Origin: Brevundimonas sp. UBA2388
GTDB lineage: Bacteria > Pseudomonadota > Alphaproteobacteria > Caulobacterales > Caulobacteraceae
Direction: 5' to 3'
Length of the DNA stretch: 17,441 bases
Assembly: GCA_002343425.1 (NCBI GenBank)
Contig: DDSO01000130.1
Coordinates: 47,423-64,863 of the forward strand
The notes under the pieces are model-generated. The model was not told the origin of the DNA. It ran no database searches and saw only the letters and a list, made by a program, of their open reading frames with translations. The position numbers and the translations under genes were made by a program. Below, in pieces: positions 14,446 to 17,441 of this stretch (position 1 is the stretch's first letter; every line of letters starts with the position of its first letter).

Positions 14446-15363
14446 ATGCGGACGCGCGGGTGTGTCGCGGTCGGGGTGCTCGCTTGCCTCGGCCTCTTCG
14501 GGTGTGACCTCACGAAGATCACGGCCAACGGAACCTCGGGGCTCTTCCAGCGCGCAGCGCCGGCCTTCGAGCAGCACTGGGACTACGAGCTCGCGGGCAA
14601 CGCGATGCCCGGGAACATCATGCAGATGGAAGGTCTGCTGAGGATCGTTCCCGAGAACGAGATCATCGTGATGAACGCGGTGCGGCTCTACACGTCGTAC
14701 GCGTACGGCTGGATCGAGGATCGCGTCGAGATCCTCCAGGGCCAGAACGACTACGCGGGCGCCGAAGAGCAGGTCGCTCGCGCGCGCTACATGTACCTGC
14801 GCGCGCGCGATCTCGCGAAGCACCGCATCGGCCTCGACCACGAAGGCTTCGACGAGGCCTACCAGGGCGGCATCGAGACCTTCGAGCGTTGGCTCCGCGA
14901 AGAGTTCGAGGACGAAGAAGACGTCGAGGGCATCTTCTGGTGCGGCTACGCGTGGGGCTCGTACATCAACGCGTCCAAGCACGACATGGTCGCGGTCGCG
15001 GATCTGCCCTTCGCGCAGGCGCTCGTGCAGCGCGCGGTGGAGCTCGACCCCGACTACTTCGGCGGCGCAGGCACGATCTTCCAAGCCGTCGTCGCGACCG
15101 AGGCTCCGGGCGCCGACGTGGCCGCGGCCGAGCCGCTCTGGACGCGCGCGATGGAGGTCACGCAGCGCAAGAACCTGCTCGCGCTCGTGAACATGGCGCG
15201 CACCTACGCGGTGCGTCGTCAGGACCGCGAGATGTACGTGAGCCTCCTGCGCGAGGTGCTCGAAGCGGGCGACATCAACCCCGAGCAGCGCCTCTCGAAC
15301 ATGATCGCCAAGCGCCGCGCGGCGCGGTACCTCCGCTTGGTCGAGGAGCGCTTCCCGCGCTGA
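14446..15363 (+). CDS. TatT-like TRAP-associated lipoprotein
   Basis: The product has 305 residues. It has a lipoprotein signal with lipobox LFGC (Cys20). The rest is an all-helical domain of the TRAP transporter T-component family (TatT; Treponema Tp0956 is the characterised member). The protein contains TPR-like helix pairs and binds the DctP-type receptor. Segments in support are SGLFQRAAPAFEQHWDYELA, then AMPGNIMQMEGLLRIVPENE, SYAYGWIEDRVE, FWCGYAWGSYINASKHDMVA and a final LVEERFPR. The ATG at 14446 gives the signal peptide; an upstream ATG at 14383 would not. A dctP gene follows after 233 bases, as expected for this system. Confidence 0.85.
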   Translation: MRTRGCVAVGVLACLGLFGCDLTKITANGTSGLFQRAAPAFEQHWDYELAGNAMPGNIMQMEGLLRIVPENEIIVMNAVRLYTSYAYGWIEDRVEILQGQNDYAGAEEQVARARYMYLRARDLAKHRIGLDHEGFDEAYQGGIETFERWLREEFEDEEDVEGIFWCGYAWGSYINASKHDMVAVADLPFAQALVQRAVELDPDYFGGAGTIFQAVVATEAPGADVAAAEPLWTRAMEVTQRKNLLALVNMARTYAVRRQDREMYVSLLREVLEAGDINPEQRLSNMIAKRRAARYLRLVEERFPR

Positions 15364-15410
15364 TCGAACGGCGTGCGTCATCACGACGCCGCATCGAACG
15401 TTGAATGAAC

Positions 15411-15436
15411 GGTCGCACCGGGACGTCGTTGCGACC
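15411..15436. other. Inverted repeat between tatT-like and dctP genes
   Basis: Arms ggtcgca (15411-15417) and tgcgacc (15430-15436) enclose 12 bases. It lies in a 233-base gap with no other gene; an operator or leader structure is possible. A weaker 6-bp pair (cggcgt / acgccg) occurs just before it. Confidence 0.35.
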
Positions 15437-15587
15437 CAGCGAGCCTCCGAGCGGATCTCCCCGGAGGCCCACACTCGAGATGCCCTTCGACGAACCCGCC
15501 GCTCGTTCGGCCTCTTCGGCCCCCAACGTTCCGAGCGCGAAGCCAGAGAACACCGTCGGCGGCTGACCCCCCCCGACCCGACAAGAC

Positions 15588-15592
15588 GAGGA
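15588..15592 (+). promoter_or_regulatory. Ribosome binding site of dctP
   Basis: GAGGA lies 4 bases before the ATG at 15597 and fixes that start. Confidence 0.65.
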
Positions 15593-15596
15593 AGAC

Positions 15597-16595
15597 ATGA
15601 AGCGACGTACGTTCTTGGCCCTGATGCTCGGCGCATTGACCCTCGTCGCGCCGAACTTCTCGGAGCCCGTGACCGCCCAGCAGGCGCGCGAGATCCGCAT
15701 CGCGACGGTCGCGCCCGAGGGCTCGCCCTGGATGCGGGTGTTCCGCGCGTGGGACACGGAGCTCCGCCAGCGCACGAACGGCCAGCTCGGCCTGCGCTTC
15801 TACCCGGGCGGCAGCCAGGGGCAGGAGTCGGACTACCTCGACAAGATGCGCGCCGGTCAGCTCGACGGCGCGGCGGTGACCAGCACCGGCCTCGGTGAGA
15901 TCGTCCGCCCGGTGCTCGTGCTCTCGGCGCCCGGCATCTTCGAGGACTACCCGCAGATCGACCGCGCGCGTCGCCGCCTGGCGGGTCGCTTCGAGGAGCA
16001 GTTCCAGGCGAATGGCTACGAGCTGCTCGGCTGGGGCGACGTCGGCAAGGCGCGCATCTTCTCGACGCACCGCATCGAGCGTCCCTCGGATCTTCGCCAG
16101 CGCCGTCCCTGGGCCCCGCGCGGCGATGCCGTCTTCTCGGAGTTCCTCAACGTCGCGGGCGCGAACCCGCGCTTCCTCGGCATCCCCGAGGTGTACCCGG
16201 CGCTCCAGACCGGCCAGATCGACACCGTGCCGGGCTCCGCGCTCGCGGCGGTTTCGCTCCAGTGGTACACGAAGCTCAACTTCTACTCGCAGGAGAACAG
16301 CGGCGTTCTCATCGGCGCGACCATCGTGAAGAAGGAAGTGATCGAGAGCCTTCCCGCCGACCAACAGACCGCGCTGCGCGAGACCTCGGAGCGCGCGCAC
16401 CAGCTCCTCAACCGCGCGATCCGTCGCGAGGACGAGCGCTCGCTGACGGTGCTCCAGCAGCGCCTGCAGGCGGTGAGCGGCGAAGCGCACCGCGCGGAGT
16501 GGACGCAGGCGGCCGAGCGCACGCGCAACAACCTCGCGGGTCGCGTGTACCCGCGCGCGTTGCTCGACGCGGTGATCCGCGCCGCAGCGGAGTGA
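15597..16595 (+). CDS. dctP: TRAP transporter solute-binding protein, DctP family
   Basis: DctP receptors capture carboxylates or related solutes in the periplasm for uptake by the DctQM permease. The product has 332 residues, normal for the family. The signal (MKRRTFLALMLGALTLVAP) has two arginines followed by TFL and could be a Tat signal. Family features are EIRIATVAPEGSPWMRVFRA, then FYPGGSQGQESDYLDKMRAG, DGAAVTSTGLGEIV, RPSDLRQRRPW (region of the usual solute-binding arginine) and EVYPALQTGQIDTVPGS. It is of the TatP type that pairs with the TatT lipoprotein upstream. No dctQ or dctM gene lies downstream. A terminator follows instead. The substrate cannot be read from the sequence. Confidence 0.92.
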   Translation: MKRRTFLALMLGALTLVAPNFSEPVTAQQAREIRIATVAPEGSPWMRVFRAWDTELRQRTNGQLGLRFYPGGSQGQESDYLDKMRAGQLDGAAVTSTGLGEIVRPVLVLSAPGIFEDYPQIDRARRRLAGRFEEQFQANGYELLGWGDVGKARIFSTHRIERPSDLRQRRPWAPRGDAVFSEFLNVAGANPRFLGIPEVYPALQTGQIDTVPGSALAAVSLQWYTKLNFYSQENSGVLIGATIVKKEVIESLPADQQTALRETSERAHQLLNRAIRREDERSLTVLQQRLQAVSGEAHRAEWTQAAERTRNNLAGRVYPRALLDAVIRAAAE

Positions 16596-16620
16596 TCACG
16601 CACCTCGCGTGAACGTCGAG

Positions 16621-16645
16621 ACGGCCGGGGCGACCCGGCCGTTTT
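16621..16645 (+). terminator. Rho-independent terminator after dctP
   Basis: A perfect 9-bp stem (acggccggg 16621-16629, loop gcga, cccggccgt 16634-16642) is followed by TTTT. It lies 26 bases after the dctP stop and ends that transcript, which means a permease is not co-transcribed from here. Confidence 0.85.
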
Positions 16646-16703
16646 CGATCGTGGTCTTTCTCGCGAGACTGGCCGCTTTCGATCGAGGTTCCTCGCGCCG
16701 ACT
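16637..16703. repeat. Imperfect tandem duplication of about 34 bases
   Basis: Copy 1 (16637-16670) and copy 2 (16671-16703) both start ggccg, continue with tttcgatcg and a tctcgcg or cctcgcg segment, and end gact or cgact. Copy 1 overlaps the end of the dctP terminator. It is too short to call a mobile element. Confidence 0.55.
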
Positions 16704-16785
16704 CGAGGCCGATCTCGTGCGCGACGCGAACGTCGGTGCAGCGGTCCTCGCGCGGTCCGCGTGAACGATTCTTTACGTTCGAAGC

Positions 16786-16821
16786 GCCCCGAGATCGCGA
16801 TTTCCTCCACGATCTCGGGGC
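16786..16821 (+). promoter_or_regulatory. Perfect 12-bp stem-loop in the leader of the BamE-like gene
   Basis: The arms gccccgagatcg (16786-16797) and cgatctcggggc (16810-16821) enclose a 12-base loop. It ends 28 bases before the ATG at 16850. It could be an operator palindrome or an RNA structure in the leader. There is no T run after it, so it is not a standard terminator. Confidence 0.55.
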
Positions 16822-16849
16822 GGCACGTGCCGTGCTAACTTCGGCGCCG

Positions 16850-17425
16850 ATGCTGACGCAACGCCTTCGTTCGCTCGCGCTCACCGCCTTGGCGCTCCTC
16901 GGAACCCTCGCCCTGCCCGCCTGTGGGGGTGGCGCGCACTACGTCGTCGACAGCGGTGGCGGGCCCGTCTATCTGCTGACGAACCTGCACCCCGACCGAC
17001 GCGGCATCGTCTACTCGGTGAACTACACCGCGCCTCCGCAGAGCTCGCTCCTGCCGATGTGCACCCCGGTCCGCATCGATCGGGTCCATCCGCGCGAGGT
17101 CCGCTTCACCGACCTCAACACCAACCGGCGCTACCGCTACGTCCTGCACCGCTCGACGCGTCTGCCGGTCGACCAGCACATCCAACGCTACTTCGGCGGC
17201 GCGTGCGCGGACCTCTCGACGATGTCTCCCGAAGATCAGGCCGGCATCCAGCAGGGTCAGATCTACCAGGGCATGACGAAGCAGGGCGTGATCCTCGCGG
17301 TGGGCTTTCCGCCCGAGCACCGCACGCCGACCCTCGAAGGCGACGTCTGGCGCTACTGGCGCAACAAGGTCAACGGCTTCGAGGTCTACTTCACCAACGG
17401 CGTGGTCTCGGGCATCCGGAATTGA
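16850..17425 (+). CDS. Lipoprotein with BamE/SmpA-like C-terminal domain
   Basis: The product has 191 residues. A lipoprotein signal has lipobox LPAC (Cys25). A middle region carries CTPVRIDRVHPREVRFTDLN and RRYRYVLHRSTRLPVDQHI. A C-terminal SmpA/OmlA/BamE-like repeat has GQIYQGMTKQGVILAVGFPP, then GDVWRYW and FEVYFTNGVVSGI. This follows the family pattern of a GMTKxEV turn, an LGxP turn and a final strand with FxNGxVxxI. BamE assists outer-membrane protein assembly, but many unrelated lipoproteins share the domain, so the role is not certain. I start at the ATG at 16850 because it gives the signal; the longer frame from 16736 would include the stem-loop. Confidence 0.8.
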   Translation: MLTQRLRSLALTALALLGTLALPACGGGAHYVVDSGGGPVYLLTNLHPDRRGIVYSVNYTAPPQSSLLPMCTPVRIDRVHPREVRFTDLNTNRRYRYVLHRSTRLPVDQHIQRYFGGACADLSTMSPEDQAGIQQGQIYQGMTKQGVILAVGFPPEHRTPTLEGDVWRYWRNKVNGFEVYFTNGVVSGIRN

Positions 17426-17441
17426 AGCGGAATCGTGCGAG

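Noticed and set aside
14032..15636. A 534-codon minus-strand open frame
   Set aside because: It covers the TatT-like gene in antisense and is Arg/Ala/Val-rich without recognisable motifs.
15381..16490. A 369-codon minus-strand open frame
   Set aside because: It is antisense to dctP; no motif or signal seen.

Overview
The window reads as two genomes joined end to end. Bases 1 to about 10,880 look like a Caulobacterales alphaproteobacterium (Caulobacter or Brevundimonas type). They carry the flgF-flgG-flgA-flgH operon divergent from fliL-fliM-pflI-motE-like genes, a CtrA-type box, a sigma-54 promoter, and CTG/GCC-rich codon use. Bases from about 10,912 to the end look like a myxobacterium (Polyangia, Sandaracinus-like). 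They carry a myxobacterial type TolQ, several lipoproteins with lipoboxes, a TatT/DctP pair, and CTC/GCG-rich codon use. The switch lies inside one open reading frame, exbD, at the codons of its conserved membrane segment. The simplest reading is a chimeric assembly joint. True recombination cannot be excluded from sequence alone.

Left part. The window opens in the 3' end of msrA, followed by a small MmcQ/YjbR gene. On the minus strand (3963 down to 647) a probable operon encodes three small exported proteins that look like paralogues, each with two conserved cysteines, followed by a DUF885 metallopeptidase-like protein. Next comes a flagellar cluster. On the minus strand are rod proteins FlgF and FlgG, the P-ring chaperone FlgA and the L-ring protein FlgH. 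On the plus strand are FliL, the switch protein FliM, a PflI-like protein (DUF6468) and a MotE/MgtE_N-like protein. The 176-base region between flgF and fliL is densely organised. A perfect sigma-54 promoter faces flgF and a CtrA-type box faces fliL. A 17-base palindrome lies between them and could be a FlbD-type enhancer site. The sigma-54 promoter also moves the flgF start to a GTG. A strong terminator at 10,512-10,549 ends the exbD transcript coming from the right.

Right part. On the minus strand are tolQ and the 5' half of a tolR/exbD gene. On the plus strand are a YfbK-type von Willebrand A lipoprotein, a secreted protein of unknown function, and a TatT-like lipoprotein followed by a DctP-type TRAP solute receptor. 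A terminator follows dctP, and last comes a BamE/SmpA-like lipoprotein. No TRAP permease genes (dctQ, dctM) lie next to the pair.

No gap between genes exceeds 300 bases. No tRNA, rRNA, insertion sequence or CRISPR array was seen. I found no clear new defence or mobile system. The best candidates for new biology are the twin-cysteine paralogue cluster with its peptidase-like neighbour, the shared flagellar control region, and the permease-less TatT-DctP pair.
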